From: Methanohalophilus sp.
GTDB taxonomy: Archaea > Halobacteriota > Methanosarcinia > Methanosarcinales > Methanosarcinaceae
Length of the DNA stretch: 64,000 bases
NCBI RefSeq assembly: GCF_030156785.1
Contig: NZ_JASGLW010000006.1
Location: forward strand, 51,650-115,649
Direction: 5' to 3'
Shown here: piece after piece, positions 47,516-56,076 of the stretch
Position numbering within the stretch: the stretch's first letter is position 1
Layout: every line of letters begins with the position of its first letter
The notes under the pieces: model-generated
The model's input: only the letters and a program-made list of their open reading frames with translations
Told to the model about the DNA's origin: nothing
Databases searched by the model: none
Translations under genes and position numbers: made by a program

Positions 47516-48130
47516 ATGGATTTGATTCTTTACCTGCTCCTTGCTCTGATAGTCTTACCTCTGTTGCTTCTCTTCTTTCCGGTTAAGATCTACCTGAAAG
47601 CCAGGGTGGCTGACGGGGCACTTGAGCACATCCTTAGGATCAACTGGCTTGGCATAACTTTCAATCCGAAAAGATTCAGTCGTTTGGACCGAAAGGAAAA
47701 GGAGAATAGGCAATCAAAGAGGAGTAAGAAGGGAAAAAAAGTCAGGGAAAAGGACAAGATAAGCAAAACATCTTTCCTGGTGCGACAGGCCCCTCAACTA
47801 TTAATACTTCTCAGGCAACTGCTTTGTGATCTATGGAAGGCAGTTGATATCTCTTCAATGAAAGTCAATGCAGATTTAGGATTTGCTGATCCGGCAAATA
47901 CCGGGGTGGCATATGGCTTCATACATGCAGCCGGTTCTGTTGTCCATCGTCATATCCCGACTTTTAGATACGATATATCACCGGTTTTTGACGATAAAAT
48001 TATTGATATTTCAGTTTCTTCCACTATCCGGATAAAGCTTTACAGGATTGTTTATGCGGCTCTTCATTTGTTGTGCAGTGGCAATGGGCGAAGGGCTATC
48101 TGGATACTTTGGAAGATGCGAAGCAGTTGA
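47516..48130 (+). CDS. DUF2953 domain membrane-associated protein
   Basis: A 204-residue protein with an N-terminal membrane helix (LILYLLLALIVLPLLLLFFPV). A lysine/arginine-rich middle (KENRQSKRSKKGKKVREKDK, 60-80) follows, and then the DUF2953 core: VNADLGFADPANTGVAYGFIH, RYDISPVFDDKIIDISVSS and IRIKLYRIVYAALHL. Function is unknown. Co-transcribed with the YtfJ gene. Confidence 0.83.
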   Translation: MDLILYLLLALIVLPLLLLFFPVKIYLKARVADGALEHILRINWLGITFNPKRFSRLDRKEKENRQSKRSKKGKKVREKDKISKTSFLVRQAPQLLILLRQLLCDLWKAVDISSMKVNADLGFADPANTGVAYGFIHAAGSVVHRHIPTFRYDISPVFDDKIIDISVSSTIRIKLYRIVYAALHLLCSGNGRRAIWILWKMRSS

Positions 48131-48170
48131 ATAATATTAAACTCTAAACTATCCTTGTTCTTTGCTATCT

Positions 48171-48202
48171 ATATTTCGTCGAAACAAAATGAGACGAAAT
48201 AT
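48171..48202. promoter_or_regulatory. inverted repeat, possible operator or terminator
   Basis: Perfect 10-bp inverted repeat ATATTTCGTC and GACGAAATAT (48171-48180 and 48193-48202) separated by 12 bases. It stands 41 bp after the DUF2953 stop and 105 bp before the mptG start. It could be an operator or a weak terminator; it is not followed by a T run. Confidence 0.4.
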
Positions 48203-48306
48203 AAAAGGCAAAATCAAAGGCATAAGCGGTGAAAAGTGCCTATAGTGTTGTATTTTGGGTGGGGGTAAATAGATATATAGTAGCATGAGATACTTGCTAT
48301 GTTATC

Positions 48307-49272
48307 ATGTTAGAGATTATCTCGCCTTCAAGGCTACACATTTCTCTCATTGATCTAAATGCATCTCTGGGGCGCATAGACGGAGGTGTAGGAATATGCC
48401 TTGCCGATCCTCACACTCGCATACGTGCCGAAATTGCAGAACAAGTGGAAATTACAGGTTCACCTCAGTTAACCGAAAGAATGGAGCTGGCAGCTTCTGC
48501 AGTACTTCCTGAAGGTCAGGGGATCCATATTCATGTAGAGGAAGATGTGCCTCCTCACATTGGGTTGGGTTCAGGGACGCAAGCAGCCCTCTGTGCTGCT
48601 GCGGCTGTGAATGATCTTTACGATCTTGGAATGTCTGTCAAGGAACTGGCTATTTTGGTGGGGAGGGGAGGGACATCAGGTATAGGCGTTGCAGGCTTTG
48701 AGACAGGTGGATTTCTTGTGGATTGTGGGCATCGTTTTTCAGAAAAAGGTTCATTTTCTCCTTCCTCGGCAAGCAAAGCTCCTCCTGCGCCAATTATCTT
48801 CAGGGAAAATTTCCCGGACTGGAAGATTGTAATTGCATTACCCGACACACAGGGGGCACACGATTCAACGGAAGTTGATATTTTCAAGGAAAAATGTCCC
48901 ATCCCCCTTCGTGAAGTGCAGGAGGTATCTCATGTTGTCCTGATGCAGATGTTGCCTGCAATCGTGGAGAAGGATATCGAGAATTTCGGGGAATCCATTA
49001 ACCACATCCAGACAGTGGGCTTTAAGAAAGAAGAAATAAGCTTGCAGCCACTGGAAGTGCAGTCACTTATTACATTTATGAGAAATGCAGGGGCTTTCGG
49101 CTCAGGGATGAGTTCTTTCGGGCCTGCGATTTACGGTTTTGTCGAATCTGAAAATGAAGGCAGACAAATTCAGGAACAGGTACAGGAATATCTTCACGAG
49201 ACAATTGGAGGCACCGTCATGCTGACAACAGCTAACAATTTTGGAGCAAGTATCAAGAGGGATCAATTCTGA
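48307..49272 (+). CDS. mptG: beta-ribofuranosylaminobenzene 5'-phosphate synthase
   Basis: A 321-residue GHMP-type enzyme that condenses 4-hydroxybenzoate or 4-aminobenzoate with PRPP, the first committed step of methanopterin synthesis. It shows SPSRLHISLIDLNASLGRIDGGVG, the GHMP loop HIGLGSGTQAALCAAAAV, GRGGTSGIGVAGFETGGFLVDCG and a C-terminal SFGPAIYGFV. Length is complete. A TATA-like box (agatatatag) lies near 48271. The nop5 gene starts 2 bp after its stop. Confidence 0.92.
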   Translation: MLEIISPSRLHISLIDLNASLGRIDGGVGICLADPHTRIRAEIAEQVEITGSPQLTERMELAASAVLPEGQGIHIHVEEDVPPHIGLGSGTQAALCAAAAVNDLYDLGMSVKELAILVGRGGTSGIGVAGFETGGFLVDCGHRFSEKGSFSPSSASKAPPAPIIFRENFPDWKIVIALPDTQGAHDSTEVDIFKEKCPIPLREVQEVSHVVLMQMLPAIVEKDIENFGESINHIQTVGFKKEEISLQPLEVQSLITFMRNAGAFGSGMSSFGPAIYGFVESENEGRQIQEQVQEYLHETIGGTVMLTTANNFGASIKRDQF

Positions 49273-49274
49273 AG

Positions 49275-50243
49275 TTGGATACTTGGTTTGGAGAAGTGGA
49301 AATCTCCGATGAAGGGGAGATAGAAAAGTGCAATCTTTCAAGCAGAGATCCAAAAGAGCTTGCAGAAAGAATCCACCAGATCCAGAAAAAAGGAACTGCT
49401 TTTCGTGCAGGGATTGAATTGCGGGAGATTGCCTTTCAATGTGGTTTTGTGGACAATGATTCCGAATATCTCTCGCTCCTGCAGGAGGCATGTGTGGAAG
49501 CGGCACGTCAATCCATAAAAGAATCCTACACGCCTGATCTGCCGATTATCCATGCGGTTGGAGTCATTGATGACATTGACGAGGCTGTGAATCTGCTTGC
49601 AGAGCGCCTGTCCGTCTGGTATGGAGACCATTTCCCGGAACTGGGTCTGAAAACGTCGGATCTTGCATCCTTTGTCGAATCAAAAGGATTGAGGAATGAC
49701 ATGTCCCCAGACGACAGTTTTTATGTTCTGACTGAAAACTCAATGGGCTGCCCCATGGGAGAAAAGGAAGGATTGATCCTGAAAGCTTTTGCAGGTGATA
49801 TTTTAGCTCTTTATGAACGACGTTCTTCCCTTGAGCAATATATTAGGGATAACATGGAAGATGTAGCAGCAAACCTTTGCCATCTTGCTGGTCCTCTTCT
49901 GGGGGCACGTTTGATTAGTATGGCTGGTAGCCTCAAAAAACTGGCTTCTCTTCCATCCAGTACTATTCAGGTAATGGGAGCAAACAATGCACTATTTAAG
50001 CATCTGCGTTCAAAAGCACCATCACCCAAACATGGTATTATTTTCAATCACCCACTGGTGAAGGGCTCATCCCCGAGAAATCGTGGCAAAATCGCCCGTG
50101 CCCTTGCAGCGAAAATAAGTCTTGCTGCAAGGATTGACGCTTTTTCAGGAGAATTCCGTCCGTTTCTTAAAGACGAACTGGAGAAGAAAGTAGCTTCAAT
50201 CGAATCCCGGCAGGAAAAGAAAAGGAAGGGGGTTGGCAAATGA
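49275..50243 (+). CDS. Nop5/Nop56/Nop58 C/D-box RNP protein
   Basis: A 322-residue scaffold of the archaeal C/D box RNP that guides 2'-O-methylation of rRNA and tRNA. The TTG start at 49275 follows the mptG stop by 2 bp. The N-terminal domain and the coiled-coil region (about 95-175) lead to the Nop domain: NMEDVAANLCHLAGPLLGARLISMAGSL, SSTIQVMGANNALFKHL and HGIIFNHPLVKGSSPRNRGKIARALAAKISLAARID. A Lys/Arg-rich end follows. Its stop overlaps flpA, its partner methylase, as ATGA. Confidence 0.93.
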   Translation: MDTWFGEVEISDEGEIEKCNLSSRDPKELAERIHQIQKKGTAFRAGIELREIAFQCGFVDNDSEYLSLLQEACVEAARQSIKESYTPDLPIIHAVGVIDDIDEAVNLLAERLSVWYGDHFPELGLKTSDLASFVESKGLRNDMSPDDSFYVLTENSMGCPMGEKEGLILKAFAGDILALYERRSSLEQYIRDNMEDVAANLCHLAGPLLGARLISMAGSLKKLASLPSSTIQVMGANNALFKHLRSKAPSPKHGIIFNHPLVKGSSPRNRGKIARALAAKISLAARIDAFSGEFRPFLKDELEKKVASIESRQEKKRKGVGK

Positions 50244-50923
50244 AAGTACAGGAACTTTCCGGTGGTGTCTACGAAATAAAGGGTGGCAGGAAGAAACAGA
50301 TTGCTACACGAAATCTCGTGCCGGGAAATATCGTATATGGTGAAAGAACCATTGAGGATGAATCAGTTGAATACCGTGTCTGGAATCCCCGCCGCAGCAA
50401 GCTTGGTGCAATGGCCATCAGGAAATTCCAGATGCCATTTTCAAAGGACAGCCGGGTGCTTTATCTGGGTGCAGCTTCGGGTACTACAGTGAGCCATGTA
50501 TCTGATATGGTTCCTGAGGGTGTGGTCTACGCTGTGGAATTTGCACCCACGACTATGCGACAGCTACTGCGCCTCTGTGACGTTCGCAAAAACATTGTTC
50601 CCTTGCTCGCCGATGCTTCAAGACCGGTTTCATATGCACATGTTGTTGAGCCGGTGGATGTTATTTTTCAGGATGTGGCGCAGCCCAACCAGGCGGAAAT
50701 TGCTGTTGATAATGCAAGGCAATATCTCAAAAAAGGTGGTAATCTTCTTCTTTCAATCAAGGCACGAAGTGTTGATTCAACAGCAGTCCCTGAGAAGATT
50801 TTCAAGGAGCAGTTAAAAATCCTTTCCGCTGCGCAGGGTATCAAACTTAAAATACTAAAGAAACAGAATCTTTCCCCATTCCACATTGATCATATGGGCA
50901 TAGTTGCCCAGAGGATTGGGTAA
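50240..50923 (+). CDS. flpA: fibrillarin-like rRNA/tRNA 2'-O-methyltransferase
   Basis: A 227-residue SAM-dependent methylase that acts with Nop5, L7Ae and C/D guide RNAs. Motif I is VLYLGAASGTTVSHVSD, motif II VYAVEFAPTTMRQLL, then DVIFQDVAQPNQAEI with the catalytic Asp, and LLLSIKARSVDSTAVPE with the catalytic Lys region. The start ATG overlaps nop5 (ATGA), so the two subunits are translated together. Confidence 0.94.
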   Translation: MKVQELSGGVYEIKGGRKKQIATRNLVPGNIVYGERTIEDESVEYRVWNPRRSKLGAMAIRKFQMPFSKDSRVLYLGAASGTTVSHVSDMVPEGVVYAVEFAPTTMRQLLRLCDVRKNIVPLLADASRPVSYAHVVEPVDVIFQDVAQPNQAEIAVDNARQYLKKGGNLLLSIKARSVDSTAVPEKIFKEQLKILSAAQGIKLKILKKQNLSPFHIDHMGIVAQRIG

Positions 50924-50954
50924 GAGGGTGTTTTGGTTGGAAGATTGTTCTTAT

Positions 50955-51185
50955 ATGAGAGAAGGTATGGGCAAGTATTTCGGTGTTTGTCCGTCGTATC
51001 ATCACTCCAAAGGCTGCAGGTGTTCAGATTGTTCTTCGTATCCCCGGGATGGCAGGTTCATGTATTGCGCACGGGGCTTAGCCGAAAAACCGGCTGACGA
51101 TTCAGGCTGTATGTGCATGGAATGCTATGTTTACCACCAGTTTGCCCTTGTGGGAGACAGGTTTTGCAGGAGAAATGCCAAATGA
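50955..51185 (+). CDS. DUF2769 cysteine-rich protein
   Basis: A 76-residue protein with a dense cysteine pattern: GVCPSYHHSKGCRCSDCSSYP, GRFMYCARG, then DDSGCMCMECYVYHQF and CRRNAK. It belongs to DUF2769, common in Methanosarcinales, and probably binds a metal or Fe-S cluster; the role is unknown. I start it at ATG 50955 (MREGMGKYFG); an upstream TTG at 50904 overlaps flpA. Its stop overlaps the rhodanese start as ATGA. Confidence 0.75.
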   Translation: MREGMGKYFGVCPSYHHSKGCRCSDCSSYPRDGRFMYCARGLAEKPADDSGCMCMECYVYHQFALVGDRFCRRNAK

Positions 51186-51589
51186 AAAAACTAATTGTAT
51201 TTCTCTTTCTTTTCACCATATTTTCATCAGGATGTACTGATCTGCAGTCGACATCGGTGTCACCAACTTCAGAATGTGGGGTTTACCATATCAATGTTGA
51301 TGAAGCAAAGGCTCTAGTGGATTCAGGCGAGATGTTCATTCTTGACGTAAGAACCGTTTCCGAATACGATGCGGGTCATCTCATTGGTTCAACATTGATT
51401 CCTGTTTCTGAATTGCATGAAAGACTTGATGAAATTCCCAAAGATCAACCTTTGCTTGTTTACTGTAGATCCGGTTCCCGAAGTAGAACTGCTGCAGAGA
51501 TTCTTGAGGAACATGGGTTCTGTGTAATCTACAATGTTGATGGTGGATTCAGTGAGTGGCAGGCGGCTGGGTATCCTTATGAGGAATAA
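51182..51589 (+). CDS. rhodanese-domain lipoprotein
   Basis: From ATG 51182 the 135-residue protein has a signal peptide ending in a lipobox (FTIFSSGC) and a single rhodanese domain: EAKALVDSGEMFILDVRTVSEYDAGHLIGST, then the active-site cysteine in LLVYCRSGSRSRTAAEIL, and YNVDGGFSEWQAAGYP. It sits on the outer membrane face and may handle sulphane sulphur or sense redox state. It is coupled to the DUF2769 gene through the ATGA overlap. Confidence 0.88.
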   Translation: MKKLIVFLFLFTIFSSGCTDLQSTSVSPTSECGVYHINVDEAKALVDSGEMFILDVRTVSEYDAGHLIGSTLIPVSELHERLDEIPKDQPLLVYCRSGSRSRTAAEILEEHGFCVIYNVDGGFSEWQAAGYPYEE

Positions 51590-51627
51590 TGGGCAAGCTT
51601 TTTTACCAGTCAGGTTGACTTTTGCAC

Positions 51628-52464
51628 ATGCCCGCTTTAAATATTGATTGGGGAGAGGTCTGGAAAGACCAGATGTTACGACATGAGGATGCAGATATGC
51701 TCGGTGAGGCGGAGGATGTCTGGGGCACATATGAGAATGCGAAAAAGTTCTGGGAATCCTCTCGAAAAGATGGTAAGCGCATCAAAAAATCCCTCAGCGA
51801 AATAGAGTTTAATGAGAATTCGCGGGTTCTGGATATCGGAGCAGGTCCGGGCTCACTTACAATTCCTCTGGCTGAACATGTTGCCCATGTGACAGCGGTT
51901 GAGCCATCTGATGGGATGACAAAAGTGCTTGAAGAGAATATCGCTGATAGTGGTCTGGATAACATAACCCACATCAAGAAAGCGTGGGAGGATGTTGATG
52001 TTGGGGAACTTTACGGTCCCTATGACGTTATTATCGCATCCTATTCACTGCACGTTCCTGATATGAAGCAGGCAATTGAGAAGATTCAGGCTGTGAGCAA
52101 CGGGAATGTTTACATCTACTGGTTTGCAGGGGATACTTCATGGGATGTCGATTACAATAAAATATGGCCGATTCTTCACAACAGGGAATATTGCCCGTTC
52201 CCCAAATGTGATATTATCTACAATATCCTTTACAATATGGGAATCTACCCGAATATCGAGACGTTTGAACTGACCCACACATCACGCTATTCATCGCTTG
52301 ATGAAGCAGTCAGACACTACCGTTTCCATTACAGAATTTCCACCCCCAGACAGGAGCAACTCCTGAAAAAACACCTTGAATCGATCCTCAGGAAAGAGGG
52401 AGATGAGTTGATAATGGAAAATCGTACTACAAGGGTGAGGATGTGGTGGAGTAATTCCATTTGA
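51628..52464 (+). CDS. class I SAM-dependent methyltransferase
   Basis: About 278 residues, starting at ATG 51622 or 51628 (MPALNIDWGEVWKDQML). Motif I is SRVLDIGAGPGSLTIPLAEHVAHVTAVEPSDGM, followed by YDVIIASYSLHVPDMKQAIEKI and a YIYWFAGDTSWDVDYNKIWPIL region typical of a methanogen-enriched methylase group. The substrate is unknown. Its start has no obvious ribosome binding site. It stands alone between the rhodanese and MetF genes. Confidence 0.82.
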   Translation: MPALNIDWGEVWKDQMLRHEDADMLGEAEDVWGTYENAKKFWESSRKDGKRIKKSLSEIEFNENSRVLDIGAGPGSLTIPLAEHVAHVTAVEPSDGMTKVLEENIADSGLDNITHIKKAWEDVDVGELYGPYDVIIASYSLHVPDMKQAIEKIQAVSNGNVYIYWFAGDTSWDVDYNKIWPILHNREYCPFPKCDIIYNILYNMGIYPNIETFELTHTSRYSSLDEAVRHYRFHYRISTPRQEQLLKKHLESILRKEGDELIMENRTTRVRMWWSNSI

Positions 52465-52669
52465 GTTATTTCCAGTATCGTTGTCAATGCATGCAGGGGA
52501 ACGTTATTGTTTTTCGGGATGAATAGACATGGTTCTCTTCCTCTACCTGATGTGGTGCATTAATCCTTTTTTTCGTTCATCCAAGAATTATCAAAAGGCA
52601 AAACTGAAAGTCCGCTTCATCCCGGGATCGCGATGCATTTAAAAACCAATCAGACCTATTTACCTTAAG

Positions 52670-53551
52670 ATGTCATCTACTTTTAACGATGCGCTCAAAT
52701 CAGATCGCTTCATTGTGACCTCAGAAGTGTCTCCTCCGAAAGGTACCGATGTCTCGGCGGTACTTGAGGATGCAGACCTTCTCCGTAGATGGGTGGATGC
52801 TGTCAATGTCACGGACAACCAGCGTGCTGTCATGCGCATGAGTCCAATAGCCGTGGCTAAATTACTGATGGACGCCGGTCATGAGGTAATCATGCAGCTT
52901 ACCTGCCGTGATCGCAATCGTCTGGCATTACAGTCCGATCTCCTAGCGGCATCGGCCCTTGGGATACGGAACATTTGTGTGATGACGGGGGATTATCCCA
53001 CAAAAGGAGACCATCCGGGCTCAAAACCTGTTTATGATCTTGATGCCGTTCAACTTTTACAGGCTGTGCGCCGTCTGGAACACGGAATGGATATGGCTGG
53101 CAACTCACTGGAATCAACACCCACTTTTGTGAAAGGGGCCGTCTGCAACACCGATCCGGATAACTCAATGCAGCTCATGAAACTTGAGAAAAAGGCACGT
53201 GTGGGTCTGGATTTCTTGCAGACACAGGCGGTTTATGATGTGGGAAGGTTTGAGGAATTCCTTGAAAGCATTTCTCATCTGGAAGTTCCCGTACTTGCCG
53301 GAATGATTCCTCTTAGATCCGTAAAGATGGCTCATTTCATGAACAAAAACATTCCAGGGATAAGAGTTGAAGATGAACTGATTCTGCGGTTGGAATCTTC
53401 AGAAGATCCAGCTATCGAAGGAGCTTTAATATGTGCGGAGCATATCCGGGAACTGAAGAAGATTTGCAAGGGAATTCACCTTATGTCAATTGGGAACAAT
53501 CGGAGCATCCCGGCAATTCTTAAACAAGGCGGCTTATCTGAAAAAATATAA
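52670..53551 (+). CDS. metF: methylenetetrahydrofolate reductase-like protein
   Basis: A 293-residue TIM-barrel protein: FIVTSEVSPPKGTDVSAVLED, DAVNVTDNQRAVMRMSPI, MQLTCRDRNRLALQSDLLAASALGIRNICVMTGD and ARVGLDFLQTQAVYDVGRFEEFLES. In the known family it reduces methylene-tetrahydrofolate with a flavin. Main-line methanogenesis uses the unrelated Mer enzyme, so this copy probably serves folate-type or methionine metabolism. It is followed by thiC 21 bp later. Confidence 0.87.
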   Translation: MSSTFNDALKSDRFIVTSEVSPPKGTDVSAVLEDADLLRRWVDAVNVTDNQRAVMRMSPIAVAKLLMDAGHEVIMQLTCRDRNRLALQSDLLAASALGIRNICVMTGDYPTKGDHPGSKPVYDLDAVQLLQAVRRLEHGMDMAGNSLESTPTFVKGAVCNTDPDNSMQLMKLEKKARVGLDFLQTQAVYDVGRFEEFLESISHLEVPVLAGMIPLRSVKMAHFMNKNIPGIRVEDELILRLESSEDPAIEGALICAEHIRELKKICKGIHLMSIGNNRSIPAILKQGGLSEKI

Positions 53552-53572
53552 TTTACTTCCAATCATGGTTGG

Positions 53573-54826
53573 ATGGACATAAAGATGCTCACACAGATTG
53601 ATCATGCAAAAAACGGAAACTTAACTCCTCAAATGCAATATGTTGCAAAAAAGGAAGGTATGGATGAAAACACGGTCCTTTCACGTGTGGCTGAGGGAAG
53701 TCTTGTCATAATGGTAAGGAAAGGCTGTCCTCCTACGGCTATTGGGAAAGGAGCAACTACAAAGATCAATGTCAATCTGGGAACTTCCGCTGCAAATGTT
53801 AATCCGGCTTCCGAGTTGCAAAAGGCTGCCATTGCAGAAAAGTATGGTGCTGATACAATCACCGATCTTTCCATGGGGGGTAATATTTCTGCAATCAGGA
53901 AAAGCATTATTGAAAATACAACTCTTCCCATTACCTCAGTTCCAATATATCAGGCAATAGTTGAAAAAGGGCTTAAAGATGTCACGGAAGACGATATTCT
54001 TTCCTGCCTGAAATTGCAGATAGAAGATGGTCTGAGCTCAGTTGTCCTTCATTGTGTTGACAAGAAAATGCTTGAGATCGTAAAAGGTTCTGGCAGAGTA
54101 ATGGGAATGGTCTCAAAAGGTGGCTCCTTTACAAGCGTTTTCATGCTAACCAATGATTGTGATAATCCCTTTCTGAACAACTTTGATGAGGTTCTGGCCA
54201 TTCTCAGGGAAAATGATGTTGTTCTCTCTCTCGGGAACACAATGCGTAGTGGTTGTATTCATGACCCTCAGGATCCTGCGCAGTTAATGGAAATACAAAC
54301 CAATGCGAATCTTGCAGAACTTGCGAACAAGGCAGGTGTACAGGTTATCATAGAGGGTATGGGCGGTCACGTGCCAGCATCTGTAATTCCTGATTTTGTC
54401 AAACTATACAAATCGACATCCCAACATCCCCTTTTTGTAGCAGGTCCCCTGCCGACCGATGTTGCATTGGGTTATGATCACATTGCCGGTGCTGTGGGTG
54501 CAAGTATGGCTAGTGGTGCAGGTGCAGATTATCTTTGTTACATTACCCCCTCCGAGCATCTTGCCCTGCCAACACCGGATCAGGTTCGCGAAGGACTGTT
54601 GGCATTTAAGATCGCGGCTCATATTGGCGATTCGATTAAGTATGGAATAAGCGAAAAAGATCGTTTGCTCGCTGAGCGCCGTGCAAATTTTGACTGGAAA
54701 GGCCAGATGGAGCTAGCCTTTGATCCTGATAGAGTGAGGGACTTCTGCCCAATGTTTGGTCCCTGTTCGATGTGTGGGGAGTACTGTGCAATTAAGATAA
54801 TGGGGGACTATCTTGCAGGAGAATAA
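53573..54826 (+). CDS. thiC: phosphomethylpyrimidine synthase
   Basis: A 417-residue radical SAM enzyme that rearranges AIR to the thiamine pyrimidine HMP-P. Key parts are VIMVRKGCPPTAIGKGATTKINVNLGTS, DTITDLSMGGNISAIRKSI, GNTMRSGCIHDPQDPAQ, PLPTDVALGYDHIAGAVGASMASGAGADYLCY and, at the C-terminus, the cluster-binding CSMCGEYCAIK. Length is that of archaeal ThiC1. ATG 53585 (MLTQIDHA) is an alternative start. It lies in a MetF-ThiC-CofE cofactor run. Confidence 0.94.
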   Translation: MDIKMLTQIDHAKNGNLTPQMQYVAKKEGMDENTVLSRVAEGSLVIMVRKGCPPTAIGKGATTKINVNLGTSAANVNPASELQKAAIAEKYGADTITDLSMGGNISAIRKSIIENTTLPITSVPIYQAIVEKGLKDVTEDDILSCLKLQIEDGLSSVVLHCVDKKMLEIVKGSGRVMGMVSKGGSFTSVFMLTNDCDNPFLNNFDEVLAILRENDVVLSLGNTMRSGCIHDPQDPAQLMEIQTNANLAELANKAGVQVIIEGMGGHVPASVIPDFVKLYKSTSQHPLFVAGPLPTDVALGYDHIAGAVGASMASGAGADYLCYITPSEHLALPTPDQVREGLLAFKIAAHIGDSIKYGISEKDRLLAERRANFDWKGQMELAFDPDRVRDFCPMFGPCSMCGEYCAIKIMGDYLAGE

Positions 54827-54842
54827 CAATGCCGGTAAACAC

Positions 54843-55622
54843 ATGGAGATTCTGGGCATCCAAACGTCATTGATAAAGCCGGGTGATAATCTTCTCACAA
54901 TTCTGGAAGCTGCATTTGAAGAAAACAAAATTTATCCCGAGGAGGGAGATATAATTGTTCTCGCAGAATCTGCGGTTGCGACGGCAGAAAACCGGGTTGT
55001 AAAGCTTTCCGAGGTTGAGCCCGGGCAAACGGCAATTCGTTTTGCACACAGGTTCAGCCTTGATCCGCGGGAAATGGAACTTGTACTCCGTGAGTGTGAT
55101 GAAGTATTTGGAGGGGTTCCAGGAGCAGCATTAACCATAACAAAAGGTAATCTATCTCCAAATGCAGGGATTGACGGTTCGAACGCTCCTGAAGGGCATG
55201 TAGTGCTTTTGCCTGAAGATTCACAAAAAAGCGCAGGGCAAATCAGGAGAGCTATATGTAATAAATACAGGTGCAGGGTGGGAGTTATAATTGGGGATAG
55301 CAGGACACAACCTATGCGGCTTGGTTGTGTTGGGATAGCTCTTGGGACTTCAGGCATTATTCCGGTTGAGGATTCGCGGGGTGATCTTGATCTTTTTGGG
55401 AAACCTTTGAGTATCACTCACAAGGCAGTTGCTGACAATCTTGTTTCAGCGGCACAACTGATTATGGGTGAGGCAGGAGAGCGTATCCCTTGTGTTATAA
55501 TTCGGAATTCGGGTATCAGGATTGTTGATGCAGATGTTCCAATGCCAGTTTTTTCCAGTGACGAATGTATGTATTTCAGTAATATAAGAAAATCTTCTCA
55601 GAAGATTGATTATACCCGATAA
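54843..55622 (+). CDS. cofE: coenzyme F420-0:L-glutamate ligase
   Basis: A 259-residue enzyme that adds glutamates to F420-0 using GTP. It starts at ATG 54843 (MEILGIQTSLIKPGD), 16 bp after thiC; an in-frame ATG at 54813 overlaps thiC and is less likely. Motifs seen: GDIIVLAESAVATAENRVVKL, TITKGNLSPNAGIDGSNAPEGHVVLLP, VGVIIGDSRTQPMRLGCVGIALGTSGI and DLDLFGKPLSITHKAVADNLVSAAQLIMGEA. All the family's active-site segments are present. Confidence 0.93.
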   Translation: MEILGIQTSLIKPGDNLLTILEAAFEENKIYPEEGDIIVLAESAVATAENRVVKLSEVEPGQTAIRFAHRFSLDPREMELVLRECDEVFGGVPGAALTITKGNLSPNAGIDGSNAPEGHVVLLPEDSQKSAGQIRRAICNKYRCRVGVIIGDSRTQPMRLGCVGIALGTSGIIPVEDSRGDLDLFGKPLSITHKAVADNLVSAAQLIMGEAGERIPCVIIRNSGIRIVDADVPMPVFSSDECMYFSNIRKSSQKIDYTR

Positions 55623-55634
55623 CTTTATATATGA
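55623..55634 (+). promoter_or_regulatory. candidate TATA box for the thioredoxin gene
   Basis: The sequence actttatatatg, just past the cofE stop, is a good archaeal TATA-like box about 105 bp before the thioredoxin ATG. It implies a leader of about 80 bases. Confidence 0.45.
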
Positions 55635-55737
55635 AAAGAACCTGGTTATGTATTATTTATACAATACCGCGCATAACCACAAACAATTTGAAAGAAAGCG
55701 TTGTATATATCAGACAAGGATCGAAAGGTGATCAAAA

Positions 55738-56007
55738 ATGAGCAATGTTGTTTTACTGGATTTCAGTGCTACATGGTGTGGCCCCTGCCAGATGCAGAAA
55801 CCAATCCTCAAGGAAATTGAGGCGGAAATGGGAGACAAAGTCGAAGTTAAGCTTATTGATGTGGATCAACATCCCGATGTTGCAGGGAAATATGGAATTC
55901 ACGCCGTACCTACGTTAATAATCGAAAAGGATGGAGCTGAAGTGCGCCGCTTTACAGGTGTAACCAGCAAGGATGTACTTATCTCAGAGTTATCTCAGTT
56001 ACTCTGA
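55738..56007 (+). CDS. thioredoxin-like protein
   Basis: An 89-residue thioredoxin with the active site ATWCGPCQMQKPILKEIE (Cys14 and Cys17) and the cis-Pro region GIHAVPTLIIEKDGAEVRRFTG. Reduces disulphides in the cytoplasm. It is shorter than bacterial thioredoxins, as usual in methanogens. A ribosome binding site (AAAGGTGATC) precedes the start. Confidence 0.93.
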   Translation: MSNVVLLDFSATWCGPCQMQKPILKEIEAEMGDKVEVKLIDVDQHPDVAGKYGIHAVPTLIIEKDGAEVRRFTGVTSKDVLISELSQLL

Positions 56008-56076
56008 GCCATTTACTTTTTTCTCTTCGCGCTAAGCTAAAATATATTGGATCCTTTTTCTTTTTGAGGGACTACT

